A stretch of DNA of 64,000 bases from Triglochin maritima (lineage: Eukaryota > Streptophyta > Magnoliopsida > Alismatales > Juncaginaceae): contig OY821786.1 in the NCBI GenBank assembly GCA_963682175.1, positions 24,078,501-24,142,500 on the forward strand, given 5' to 3'. Shown here in pieces: positions 20,555 to 31,594 of the stretch (the stretch's first letter is position 1; each line of letters starts with the position of its first letter). The notes below the pieces were generated by a model. It was not told the DNA's origin. It was given only the letters and a program-made list of their open reading frames with translations, and did no database searches. A program made the position numbers and the translations under genes.

Positions 20555-23508
20555 AGGTCGGTCCCTAAAGTGTACAGAATCTGAAGACTCACCAGTGGGG
20601 CATCTTGCCCAAACCCTGTAGGTACTTTCCTATCTTTTAGAATTGCATTCTGATAGTGATAGATTGTTTTTGCTTTGGTTAAATTGCTTTCTTGTGAATT
20701 TCCTTGTGTGCTTGGAGACCAAAACCACCTAGCCCTATCTACCTTTATCAGTTCCCTTGCCTCCTCCCTCGTTTTGGTGTCGAAATCACAAACAAGTCCA
20801 GCCGGCCAAGCAAGCAAGAAGTACAAGAGGCGACTAACTAGCGAGCATGGGAGGCAGTTGCAGCGGGATTGCTGCAAAAATCGAAGAGTCTTCTCCACCA
20901 GTTTCAGGTATGCTTCTACCCCCTTAGCATAAGAGGATGTAGAGTGGGTGTTGGACGAAGTTTAGTCCAACACCATTGGGTTAGCCGAGCTTAGGTTCGG
21001 AGTGCACAAGTGAAGATCCACCTGATAGTGTGGACTGTGTTGCACCATCCGAATTTCAGAGGTTGGCTGGGCTTTTTTCCCACTAGCACGACCCTTTCAT
21101 CATGCTTTCCTTGTTGGTTTGATGAAGAAACCAGAAGGGATGAGGCTGGGCTGTGGGGAGCAAGTTGGGGTTGTGTTGGCATGCATTTTGTGCGTGATTT
21201 GCCACCACCTCTTGTGGTTGAAATTATGATTTCTTCGTTGATATGTTAATGTATTTAACATGCTGTAACATGCAATTTTTCTAGGGTGTTACTGATTTTA
21301 GAACTCATGCTCCTTCATTATTTCATGACTTTGTTGAGGTGATATTTGCATGAATCATTACTGATCACAACTCCTAGGTCTATGAGTGACTTAGCAATGA
21401 GTCCAGATTTCCTTGCATGAGGTGCTTGCTGGTTAAGGTATTATATTCATGTATGGATTTATAATTTCGTTCAGACATTAGTTACATGAATTGTTACTAT
21501 TTTAGGTCACCTAATCTTGCATGATTTCTTGACTTGTTACGTCAGTAGTTCATAACTCATCACTTATTTTAGACCTTATATCTATGCGTGATCTAGCTTA
21601 TAGGTCTAAATAATACAGCATGACTCATTCTGATTTTAGTCCACTAACGACCAATACAAGTGTACGCTCTGATTTGACGATTTCCTAAGATATATTCATG
21701 ACATCTCATCTGAGAACAAGTTGCATAATTCCATATAGAGGATAATGCAATCGGTAGGGTTATTATGTTTCGATTGCTTATATTGCTAATCTAGTTTGAT
21801 TTTGTTCCAGCAGTAGCCATGTCACATATATAATCTGATTTTCGTATACCTCCTCTAATATGTCTTGTTATGCTCTCACATGAAAACAAAATCAGAACTC
21901 ATCCATGTTTTATGCAACTCATTCTATGGCTTATAAGTAGCAAGCAAATCTGAATGCATGCATGTAGATCAAATTATAAATCGGTTTAGACCATTGATAT
22001 TACAAGCTTGTTTCATTACCTTATGTTATTGTTATATACTTGTGCATGTTCATATCATCTCTGATCATGTTGGGTGTTGCTAGAACTAATGTGCATGATA
22101 TAATGCTTGTAGTATCTCTTTTGTGATACCCTTTTTTGTTATGAATGTGTTTTCTCCTACTGAATACATGTTATTGTTGGAATTTCATTTTCTGCTAATT
22201 AGGTACATCGGATACTTGTATAATTATCATTTGAGATCTGATTTTATTGTTTATTTTTATCCCATACTTTAACTGTTGTGAAGGTGCTACATGTTAATAT
22301 ATCTTTAGTTGCTAAATACATCTGATTCTTTCCTAACTAAGTGGTTGTTAAGATGTTGCATGCCTATGTATTATTTAGGTACTAGATTTATGGGAATATT
22401 CATGTTTAGATTATTGTTAGGAAGTTATACTTGTACGCATGACATCATCGCTGGAAACAGGAAATTGCACTACATGTAAACGCTAACCGAACATTTTAAT
22501 TCAACTATGTGCATGATGCTATGCTCTAAAATGTTGGAATCAGAAGTGATTTGCCATCCATTCATGCATGCATGCCTATCACTTGTATTATCATGATTCC
22601 ATCGTGGGATCTTATATTATGCATATGGTCACATATATCCCCTAAATATACCTAGATTCATGCAGGAATGAATTCTAAACTCACGATTGCATTATAGTAG
22701 AGTGAAGTGTTGTGTAATCATCTCAACATGACCATAGCTCCCACAGGTTGCATGTTTAATTCTCATGATCTATGATTATCATGGCATGTGCTCTACCTAA
22801 TTTATTATAATTGTTGTTGCTTCTGTTATGTGCATCATGACGTGAGTGCATGTCGTGCATGCAAGTAAGTTCGTGTTGTGATATTATGACTATGATCCCA
22901 TGATTTATTGGTTGTGTAGATACATCATGCCCATATATATTTATCCATCGAGATCTTATGATGATTACACGTCTTAATTGCAATCCTCATACATCATGTG
23001 CATGTACATATATAAATGCATGGAGATCTTGTTATTAGCACATGATTTAATTGCTGCCTAGATATATCTGGTGCATGAGTATTGTCTATCGAGATCTTGC
23101 CATTAATTCCATGTTTTATTTGTTGTTCTCATACACCTTGTGCATATAGATATAAATATATTATATGTTCATGTATGTTCAGTGACTATATTTTGTGTGA
23201 CCTTCCTAATTAGTTAGTGGCAATAGACATTATGATCATGCATGATTAGCTTGCTGTTGTTAGGTCATACGTATATAGATTATTAGTTGTTGGATTCATG
23301 TGATTTGTCATGATTAGTTCTCAGAATCTATGGCTATCATGACACTTGTATTTCATTGTCTTATGGCCATTGTTGGCAATGTTTTTACGGTGCCCCTTGA
23401 TTTTTTTGTTATTGCATGTTTTTTTGTCTGGAGGATGATGTAAGTAGTTTGTATCCAGAACTCTTGTTAAGAGTAAGGGATAGCAAATTTCGAGGACGAA
23501 ATTTATTT
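20555..23508 (+). other. Non-coding interior of the LARD element
   Basis: This is a stretch of about 3 kb, AT-rich in its larger part, without an open frame of note and without gag, protease, RT, RNase H or integrase motifs in any frame. The first 700 bases are less AT-rich and could be a 5' leader or packaging region; the remainder shows many Brachypodium-neutral features of unselected sequence, such as frequent stops in all frames. No host gene or RNA gene is seen. Confidence 0.75.
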
Positions 23509-23521
23509 AAGGGGGGTAGGT
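23485..23521 (+). other. Pre-PPT hairpin and polypurine tract of the LARD element
   Basis: AAATTTCG (23485-23492), loop AGGA and CGAAATTT (23497-23504) form a perfect 8-base stem. It is followed by the purine tract aaggggggtagg at 23509-23520, which would prime plus-strand synthesis just before the 3' LTR. The arrangement is typical of plant Ty3/gypsy chromoviruses. Confidence 0.85.
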
Positions 23522-26327
23522 TGTAAGACCCGCTCTCCTGCTATAATAATAATAAGTCCACTCTCCGCGGTTATGCATAATTGACTTCTTGGAATGTCAA
23601 ATTGTGTTATGGCATGCTTGTTTGAGTATATTTGATCAGATTTCTCGTTGGTCAATCGGATGCGACACATCGGACGAGCGCGCGGTTGTTTGACTCGATC
23701 GACTCAATTTGGGCCCGAGTGAGTGTAGGGTCGGTTTTGGACTAAAACCGTGTTGATGTGGCATGGAATTGGAAGGGTTGCATTAGGGTTTGGATGTGCA
23801 TTTTCGTGGCTTATGGATGCCTTTGGAATGGTGCCATATTGGCATGCCATAATGTGACTTGAATAGCCATGAAGCCTATGGAAGTTGGAGGGTTGTTTGC
23901 AAACAAAACCCCCTCAACCCAAGCCATCCCTACCCTCTCACTCCCTCACCCACGAAATTCAGACCCTCTCCATCTCCCTCTCCGGTGTGCTAGTGGTTGG
24001 AGCTCCGACGAGTCAAGTAGAGCAAGCTAGAGTGCATCTTCTGGGAGTAACTAGACGAAGATCTGGGTGGGCTGATCTCCGGTAATCTCGGGCAAAGTTT
24101 TCATGGATTCAGGTATACTCCTGACCCTTGAAGAGTTGTATGGGAGGGGGTGCTGGCTGGAGGGCCAGCCAGCACCATGTTGGTGGTTGGTGCAATCGGT
24201 TGCACCAACAACCGAGTTCCCTTCTAGCGTGCGCATGGAGCATGCGCTAGATGGGGTTGGCTGTGGGGCAGCCAGAGGGACCGGGGTTCCGGTGAGCTCC
24301 GGTGAGGTCCGACAAGGAGTGATGAGGTTTCTTCTGGGCTGAGTTTTGGGGTGGGCACGCATCTGGTTGGGTGTGGCTGGTGCACACAAGATCCGACTAG
24401 GATTTGTCTTCAACCCTTTTGACTCTTTGTTTGGATCGGCTGGCTGGTCCAGCTCTTCTAGATGGTGGAAAAGGTCAGTAAAAGGTGTGGAACAAACCTA
24501 GGGATGATAAGGGTGACGGGGATCTTGATGGGCTAGCTCGGTCTGAGCAGCATGCACTTGAATGGGCTAGCCATGCGGTTAGTGCACCATGTGCATCAGC
24601 TTGCTCGGTTGTTGGGCTGAGCTGCTTGGATGGATCTCTACTGACCCTCTCCCACCATAGAGGGCCTGAGAGGGATACTCTAAGCACGTGGGTTGGTGTG
24701 GTCAAGGGCTCATGCATCTGTTTGAGTCGATTGAACTTGTTAGCTTGTCTTTTGATAGTTATCGTGCTCTATGTGTTGAATGTGTTTTGCTTTATATGAC
24801 TTGTTGTGTTTCAGTAGCAGATATAATGTGGTTATATGATTTGATGTGTGTGTATTCCTAATGTTTTAGTCATGCATGCACTTATGAATGTAAACAGGCT
24901 CTTTCATATCATGTGCTGATCGTGTCATGTTCTAAAGCAACATCTTAACCCGTTGCATGCATGTATGCTAGTTTAGAGATCTATATCGTCTACTGATATT
25001 TTATGCATGTTCCAACATGATTATCCTACTGATATACATGTAATACATACCCATATAAACTCTGATCATGCTCTGAGATTTCAGTTATCATCGCATATAA
25101 ACTCTGAAATTAAGGATGCATGTTACCAATTATTGTGGAGTTTGATTTTCATATATCTAGTTGCAATGCATCATTCTATTGCGTATCTCAAGTCTATATG
25201 TTACTGAAGTGAAGTGTTATGATATGGTTATGTATGACCCTTAGGATATCAGACCATTTAACATCCTTATCATGACCCGTAGATGACTCGATTAGCTATT
25301 ATCTTGATTTGCTGATCCGGTTATTATTGCTTGCTGTTGTGAGTTTCGTTTGATTCCTTATTGGGATGTTCTGATTTGATTTGTTTGGGGGCTGTGAGGA
25401 GGGTATCCGGATACCTTTCCTTGAGCTCATTCCACACATTGTAGATGCATTAGATTTTAGATGCTTAAGTAGCTTGCATCACATTTAATCTGATTAATAA
25501 TTCTGGGCACATTCTGTTTTTGGGCCGACGGGCCACGAGTGGGTCCTCTAGATAGAGAGGCCATTCACATAAGACCTTCACGTTGGGAGGCCAGGCGTAA
25601 GATAAGTCCTGGGCAGGCGCGCTGCCATTCTGTCTCAGGGTAGGTATTCCCAAGTTCGCGATGGCACCATGTGGTCACTTGCCGCGAATTAGGACACTTA
25701 TCCGGCACACCGCTTTGTGCCGAGCGGTGGGTCACTGTCGATTGACCGCCTTTGACCAGCGAGGCTGGTGTTCTGGTTCCTATTGAGGAATGATTCGGGT
25801 GCGCCCGACCGGCACGGCTTATGGAGTCGTACCCTTCTGTTGCATTATGTGCTTTTCTGTTTCTGTTTCGGATGCTTTTGTCTTAGATAGATTGCATGCA
25901 TTCTTCCATATAACTCTGATTGGGCCAGGGGCATACTGGGTTTTCTTTATAGAAAACTCACGCATATGTTGATGCGGTGCGTGCAGGTACTTAGATTCCT
26001 ACAGGGTAGACTGGACGAGCAGTCGAAGATTCTGTACACGAGGGACACGTCGACCAGATTCTTCAGTTTGTCTTTTGCTTCCGCATTATTTATGATGTAT
26101 TTCCCTTTTGAACTCGATGTAATGTATTTGACCTTGTTACCATATATGGATAATCTTTCACTTTTCAGTCATGTTTTATGTTAGTATATCCATGTATTAT
26201 CTCTCTACATATTGTCGAGTCGTTGCTGGTCTGTCTTTTGTAACTCCTTCGGTCGTCGCGGAGGTCTCTGATCGCGACACTTGTAGTCTTTCTCAGTGTG
26301 CGTACCCGCGAGATCGGGGGCATTATA
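23522..26327 (+). repeat. 3' LTR of the LARD element (complete)
   Basis: Begins TGTAAGACCC straight after the polypurine tract and ends at cattata, a decayed form of the cgttaca that ends the 5' LTR. Length is about 2806 bases. About 19 differences are seen over the 809 bases shared with the 5' LTR remnant. LINE-C sequence resumes immediately at ttaggggtcg. Confidence 0.85.
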
Positions 26328-29326
26328 TTAGGGGTCGAATTAAGGAGGCAAATGCGGAGGTGGTATGTCTTATGGAACACAAAGTTAAATTGAAGAAGCT
26401 AGCTCGATTCAAGCGAGCTATTTGGCCACATTCATGGGCGGCAAATAGTATGATTGTTGATTCCGGCCGAATTTTAGTATTATGGAACGACAATGCGATT
26501 GATCTCAAGGTCACCTCTGAAACAACACAACTCCTTCATTTCCAAGGGAAAGTAAAGAGGGATGGCACCAATTTTTTCTTAACCGCAATTTATGGTGAAA
26601 ATGCTCACGTGGATCTAAGGGCATTGTGGGGTGATCTCGAAACCATTGCTCCAAGCCTTGAGAAGCCTTGGATTGTGGGAGGTGACTTCAATTGTATCCG
26701 ATGGACAAGCGAGAAGTGTGGAGGAGGAGGTGTAAATGAGGTTGCTACCAAGCAGTTCAATGAGTGTTTAGATGCCCTCCAAGTCATTGTGGTGCCTTCA
26801 ACGGGAGGGTCTTTCACATGGTCGAATTCGTCCGAGGGGAGTGCCCGCATTGAGACAAAGATTGACTGCATTTTGATAAACAATGCATGGCTTGAAGCTT
26901 TCTTGAAATCTTTCTATGAGATAGGGGAGAAGGACTTGAGTGACCATGCTATGCTCACATTGAAAACGAAGGGAAATGGGTTAAGAAAGTAGAGGATATT
27001 TCGGTTTCCAAACCATTGGGTCGAGCACGGGGAGTTTGGTGTGGTTGTTAAAGAGGCGTGGGCTACACTTGTCAATGGGACACCCATGTTTCATGTGGTG
27101 GCAAAATTAAAGGAAGTAAAGGATGCTCTCAAGAAGTGGAGTGGGGCAAAATTCGGCAATATTGCACATAAGGTTGGGGAGGCCACGAACGCCCTTGTGG
27201 ATATGCGGGCTAGGAGGAGTGCTAATCCGGAGGAGGATGGTCTAGCCCTTGAGGAAGTAGAGGCTAAGGATGAGCTAACGCGAGTTCTTGAGTGTGAGGA
27301 GTCCATTATTAGGCAGAAATCGCAAGTCAAGTGGTTAAAGGAGGGTGATCGTAACACGAGGTTCTTTCATGCGCACCTAAGAGTGAGGAGAGCCACCAAC
27401 CAAGTGAGGAGAGTTTGTGAGGGAGAGTGCATTCTCGAGGAGGAGAGTGACATCCGGGAGGCATTCCAGTGTTTTTTTGCTAACTTGTTTGCTAATGGTT
27501 TTCAGGTACAACCCCTCTCCACATCCTTAGTATTGCCCATTCTCGACCCTCGGGAAAGTGACTGGCTGGTGCGCAAGCTAAGTTTAAAGGAGTTGGAGGA
27601 TGTGGTTTTGTTTGCAAACGTGGACAAGGCACCGGGTCCGGATGGTTTCAATGCCAAATTTTTCAAAGCGGCTTGGGGGATAATCAAGAGAGATGTTTTC
27701 AAGGCCGTGGACTCATGCTTGAGTAATGGAAAGATGTTGGCGCAACTAAATTATACTTCCATCACAATCATTCCTAAGAAGAAGGCCCCTGCGGTGGTTG
27801 AGGATTATCGACCTATTGCATTGTGTAATATGATGTATAGGTTCATTGCGAAGGTGCTTGCAAACTGGTTGAAGAGTCTATTACGAAAGCTGATTGGAAA
27901 CACTCAAAGTGCCTTTGTTCAAGGAAGACGAATCAGCAACAATATACTTCTTGCGCACGAACTTTGCCACAACATTCACCTTGCAAGAGGTCAGGGCCAT
28001 ATGTGTATTAAGTTGGACATTCGGAAAGCCTATGATTCTCTATCGTGGGAGTTCTTGGAGCAAGTTATGGCGAGATTTGGGTTCCTGGGCAAGTGGAGGA
28101 AAGTGATCATGGCGTGTGTTGAAGCCTCTTTTGTGGTAACGGTGAATGGAGCGAACTCAACACCATTTCGAGCGAGTAATGGATTACGGCAAGGGGACCC
28201 TTTGGCACCCAATTTGTTTGTCTTATGCATGGAGGTGTTGAGTGAAATGGTGAAGATGGCGGTGAGAGATGGGAAAATTGAGTCGTTAGCGTGTGGGGAT
28301 GTGGTCGTCTCACATTTGTTATTCGCCGACGATGTCCTCATGTTTGCAAAGGCCACAAAGGAGAATGCAAAAGGAATCAAGAAAATCCTAAATGAATTCA
28401 CGGCTTGCTCGGGGCTGCGGTTTAGTGTCTCGAAGAGTCAAATCTTTATGGGTGGGGAAGTCACACATGGATAGTGGATTGTGGAGCACCTTGGTGTGGA
28501 GAGTGAGTTTCCGGTGGTGTATCTTGGCCTTCCTTTAATTTCAGGAGGGATGGGGAGAAGCCATTGTGGGGCGCTTATAAACAAAGTAAAGGCTCGCTTA
28601 ACCACGTGGCAGCAAAATTTCCTTTCCATTGCCGGGAGGGTTGAGATTGTGAGAAGCGTCCTTGTCTCGCTCAGCATATATTGGACCTCGGCATTCTTGA
28701 TCCCAAGAAAGGTTCTTCATGAGATGGATAGTATCATGAGCCACTTCATTTGGGGAGGGCCGAAGAAAAGGGTGGTTGTTGCTTGGAAAGATGTTTCCAC
28801 CTCAAAGGACAAAGGTGACCTTGGCCTAAAGAAGCTCACGGAATGGAATGATGTGGGTCTCCTTAGACTTTTTTGGCTTGTGGTGGAGGATGAAAACTCG
28901 TTGTGGGTGAAGTGTATGCATCATAAGTACTTGAAGAATCGATCAATCTGGCAAGCAAGACCACCGTCGACATGTTCTTGGGCTTGGTGGGGGTCCTTAG
29001 GGTCCGCAAGATAGCATGCAAGCACATTCGCTGTGAGGTGGGCAATGGAGAGAATATCTGGTTCTTTCACTATCCATGGTGTGGAACACCATTCCAAGGG
29101 CAACATTTGGGGGAGAGGCTTCACTACGAGTTGGGGGTACCATGAGATACAAAGGTCTCTTTCTTCATTCGAGAGGGTGAGTGGAGGCTCCCCTTCCGGA
29201 GATCAAACACCATGGAGGAGGTATGGGAGAAGGTGAAACATATCCCTATAACGGGAGGAGTGGATAGACCGACAAGGCTTCATAGGAGTGGAGGTCCTCT
29301 CGGCATGAGAGAGGTTTGGAAATGGG
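26328..29326 (+). pseudogene. LINE-C ORF2 (endonuclease, RT, partial zf-RVT region)
   Basis: The frame resumes inside the endonuclease (RGRIKEANAEVVCLMEHK), with IYGENAH, GGDFNCIR and LSDHAML, so Glu, Tyr, Asp/Asn and Asp-His catalytic positions are kept. The RT is the best preserved on the + strand: APGPDGFN, IIPKK..VEDYRPIAL, KLDIRKAYDSLSW, GLRQGDPLAP and an intact FADD box at about 28325-28336. Nonsense codons are TAG at 26990-26992 and TAG at 28472-28474. A frameshift lies near 29000, then the zf-RVT-proximal region (PWCG, LHYELGVP, TGGVDRPTR) stops at satellite. The first residues of ORF2 and all of the zinc domain are absent. Confidence 0.88.
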
Positions 29327-29560
29327 GGAGAAAGAGTGAGGGAGTCGGTAAGTGAGCTAGATGGAGAAGGAGAGAGAGAAGGAAGAGGGGACTGGAAGGG
29401 AATGAGAGATGGAAAGAGGGAGGGAGAAGGAGAAGTAGAGATAAAAGGTAAGGAGAGATAGGAATAGAGAGACGGAGAAGGGGAGAGAGAACGAGAGTAG
29501 TGAGAGAGAGTGAAGGTGACGGAGAGGAAAAGAAAAGGGAGGAGGAGAGAGAAGGACAAG
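29327..29560 (+). repeat. Short satellite segment between LINE-C and the chromovirus-like element
   Basis: About 235 bases of A/G satellite with purines on +. It is the last satellite in this orientation, and it separates a broken LINE from a broken Ty3/gypsy element. Confidence 0.85.
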
Positions 29561-29629
29561 CAAACACCAGAGTGTACCTGGGAGATCGAGGAGGATGTCA
29601 GGAAGCAATATCCAGAGTTATTCCGGTAA
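29561..29629 (+). pseudogene. C-terminal remnant of Ty3/gypsy pol (chromodomain-type tail)
   Basis: The frame ending in the TAA at 29627-29629 reads TWEIEEDVRKQYPELFR. The pattern TWE.E.D....YPELF followed by stop is the usual end of plant chromovirus (Tekay/Del-like) integrase polyproteins, after the chromodomain. Only about 22 codons remain. The lineage call rests on this short tail and the LTR context. Confidence 0.75.
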
Positions 29630-29641
29630 GTCAGTTGTTTC

Positions 29642-29678
29642 GAATTTCGCAGACGAAATTCCTTTAAGGAGGGTAGAT
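29642..29678 (+). other. Pre-PPT hairpin and polypurine tract of the chromovirus-like element
   Basis: GAATTTCG (29642-29649), loop CAGA and CGAAATTC (29654-29661) form a perfect stem. Compared with the LARD hairpin the outer pair has changed from A-T to G-C on both sides. The purine tract aaggagggtaga follows at 29666-29677. Confidence 0.8.
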
Positions 29679-31594
29679 TGTAATAACCTTCATCTAAACA
29701 CTTTAATTAAACTAAACTAAACCTAATTAACCCTAATTAAGCATACTACTTAGCTGTGAGGAGATAAGGATGGGAAGATGAGGTGGCTTGTTATGGTTGG
29801 AAGCTTTGGAGGTGGTTAGTTAAACTATGTATATATAGTGAGATAAGATTTTATCAAAAACGTTTTCTTCATAACTTGGTTTCTTCAGAGAGTGAGAGAA
29901 GTGATTTTGGAGGAGAAGAAGAAGGAAAGAAGGAGAAGGAGAAGAAGTGAAGAAGAAGAAGTTGGGTTGAATTGCCAAAGCTTGGGAAGCTTCCTCAAAC
30001 GTCAAAAAGGTATGTCAAGTCTTCAATATAACTCACATAAGCTTTGTGGGTGTTGGGGATCGACGTTGGAGTCGAATTCCCCGTCGGATTGCAACCTATT
30101 CAGAGGTTGAAGACGACAATCGGTCGACCGGTGCCTGTGGGCAGTCGACCGATTCTATTATTATATTGTTTTGCACCCGCAAACGGTCGAACGATGTCCG
30201 ACGACGGTCGACCGTTATGACAGATTTGTGCGGGAAAAAAGGTTGATGTTGTTATCGGTCGAACGGGTCCACTTAGCCGGTCGACCGAAACAATGAGAAT
30301 AGGTCGGTTGGGGGTTTTGACTTATTAAACGGTCGAACGCCCTTAACCTGGTTCGACCGATCTATTCGATGCTAAGTCGGTTGGGAGCTTTGACCATCAA
30401 AACGGTCGACCGCTCGTTAACTTTCGGTCGACCGACTGAGCATTTTAATTAAGCAGTAGAGTGCCTGTGATGTTTCGGTCAAACTGTATAGCAGTTCCGG
30501 TCGACCGAATGTCACTTGGGCAAAATACTGAGATCCCTGTTATCGGTTGAACGGACCCTTGGTTCGACCGGTCGGATATATAAATATTGTATAGCGTAGA
30601 CCATCCAAACGGTCGACCGCTAGATGACTTTTGTTCGACCGATTGGTCGGTAATTCGGTTGGCATGGTTCGACCGATACACTTGTTTGTACAGTACCGAG
30701 TACTGTGTGGAAGACCGGTCGACCGGTGTGCTTGTAGCGGTCGACCGATCTGCCGCAGGTTGGTGGATGTATCCACACGCGAGCCGTCGAGTATAGGTCG
30801 ACTACCGGCTCCGAGGCGACGGTCGATTACCGGCCTTGAGAGCTACGGATTTCACCTTCGACGAGGGCGTATTATTGTTGGCCTCTCATATCGAGCGGGG
30901 TGTGAGAGATGATTGCCGTAAACCTTGGGCTATTTGCTGGGGTTTGACGGTAGGCCGAGGATGTTCCGGTAGGGTGCGCGTCTGGCGGCTCTTGGGGGAG
31001 CAGCGGCTGTCGTCTGGCCCGAGTTGTGCATTCGGCGGGCTGACTCGCTCCTGGGGTGGCGGCGTGGTGCCAGGGTTCCTTTCTGCACTTTTGGGGAGCA
31101 GTGGTGCCGACTGACCCTTGTGAGGCAGCGGTGGACTGATTTGACCCTCGTGGCAGGAGTGGTTCAGTACCGCGGAGGCGGAGAGGGGCATTATTGTGGG
31201 CCCGAGGTGGATGATCATGTGCATTGCATTGCATTGTCTTTAATTCCATTTTGTATTTTAGGAGGTTTGGCATACGGGGTTCCTGCAGGGAACTCAGGCA
31301 TGTTTCAATTGTTTACATTTCAGGTACTGAGCAGCATTAGAGTCGAGGTGGTGACCGAGGAGGGTGCCCCCGGGATCTGACCCTGTCTTCTTTTTGTATC
31401 TTTTGTTGAGGTAGTGATTACATGTATATTCATTTTTGTTGTAATCACAGTTGACTCATATGTATAGTTTGACTTCTACTTGGATCTTATATATATTATA
31501 TATATGTTGGTTTGTTTCCCGTGACGTGCACCTTGTTGACTGTTGACGGTCTTTTATATTGTTTAAATTTTCCGCTGTTTTCGGGGACGTTACA
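29679..31594 (+). repeat. LTR of the chromovirus-like element
   Basis: Starts TGTAATAACC and ends gacgttaca, giving TGTAA/TTACA terminal inverted repeats. It contains the palindrome cluster at 30121-30830. No gene is supported inside. Confidence 0.85.
30121..30830 (+). repeat. Cluster of CGGTCGACCG palindromes in the LTR
   Basis: The 10-base perfect palindrome occurs exactly at 30121, 30205, 30278, 30403, 30425, 30498, 30610, 30716 and 30738. About ten further copies have one or two changes (cggtcgaacg, ggttcgaccg). They tend to come in pairs about 20-30 bases apart, with pairs spaced about 70-80 bases. Paired binding sites for a dimeric protein or decayed minisatellite units are both possible. 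Confidence 0.9.

Larger units (their letters stand above)
19731..26327 (+). mobile_element. LARD-type non-autonomous LTR retrotransposon nested in LINE-C
   Basis: The two ends share about 809 bases (19731-20539 and 25520-26327), about 98% identical by eye. The internal region starts with a tRNA-iMet primer binding site and ends with a polypurine tract, yet contains no gag or pol. The 3' LTR is complete (23522-26327, about 2.8 kb, begins TGTAA and ends with a decayed TTACA). The 5' LTR lacks its first 2 kb. Long LTRs around a non-coding core of about 3 kb fit the LARD class, which moves using proteins of related autonomous elements. Confidence 0.82.
18187..29326 (+). mobile_element. LINE-C, L1-type retrotransposon split by a nested LTR element
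   Basis: ORF1 lies at 18247-19727 and ORF2 at 26328-29326. They are separated by a nested LARD-type element (19731-26327). The 5' leader is GA-rich and joins the satellite at the same monomer phase as LINE-B (after aaggac.atgg). The 3' end is missing: within the zf-RVT region the sequence passes into satellite at about 29326, with the bases aatgggg fitting both partners. The end of ORF1 and the first roughly 20 codons of ORF2 were lost around the nested element. Confidence 0.88.
29561..31594 (+). mobile_element. 3' end of a chromovirus-like Ty3/gypsy element (pol tail plus LTR)
   Basis: The segment has the last codons of a Ty3/gypsy polyprotein, a pre-PPT hairpin, a polypurine tract and one complete LTR of 1916 bases (29679-31594; TGTAA to TTACA). 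The 5' LTR, gag and nearly all of pol are absent; satellite abuts the pol remnant. Right of the LTR the satellite resumes in the opposite orientation. Confidence 0.85.

Noticed and set aside
24300..24800. A possible host gene in the more GC-rich part of the LARD 3' LTR (frames at 24103-24342 and 24485-24799)
   Set aside because: The frames are short, lie on both strands and inside a well-bounded LTR, and show no domain or splice pattern.
30121..30830. The spaced palindromes as a CRISPR array
   Set aside because: The context is a plant LTR, units are 10 bases with irregular spacing, spacers are not of uniform length and no cas gene is present.
30030..31380. Several open frames of 70-130 codons in the chromovirus-like LTR
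   Set aside because: They overlap one another on both strands, lie across the palindrome cluster and have no motif; they are chance frames in a GC-richer stretch.
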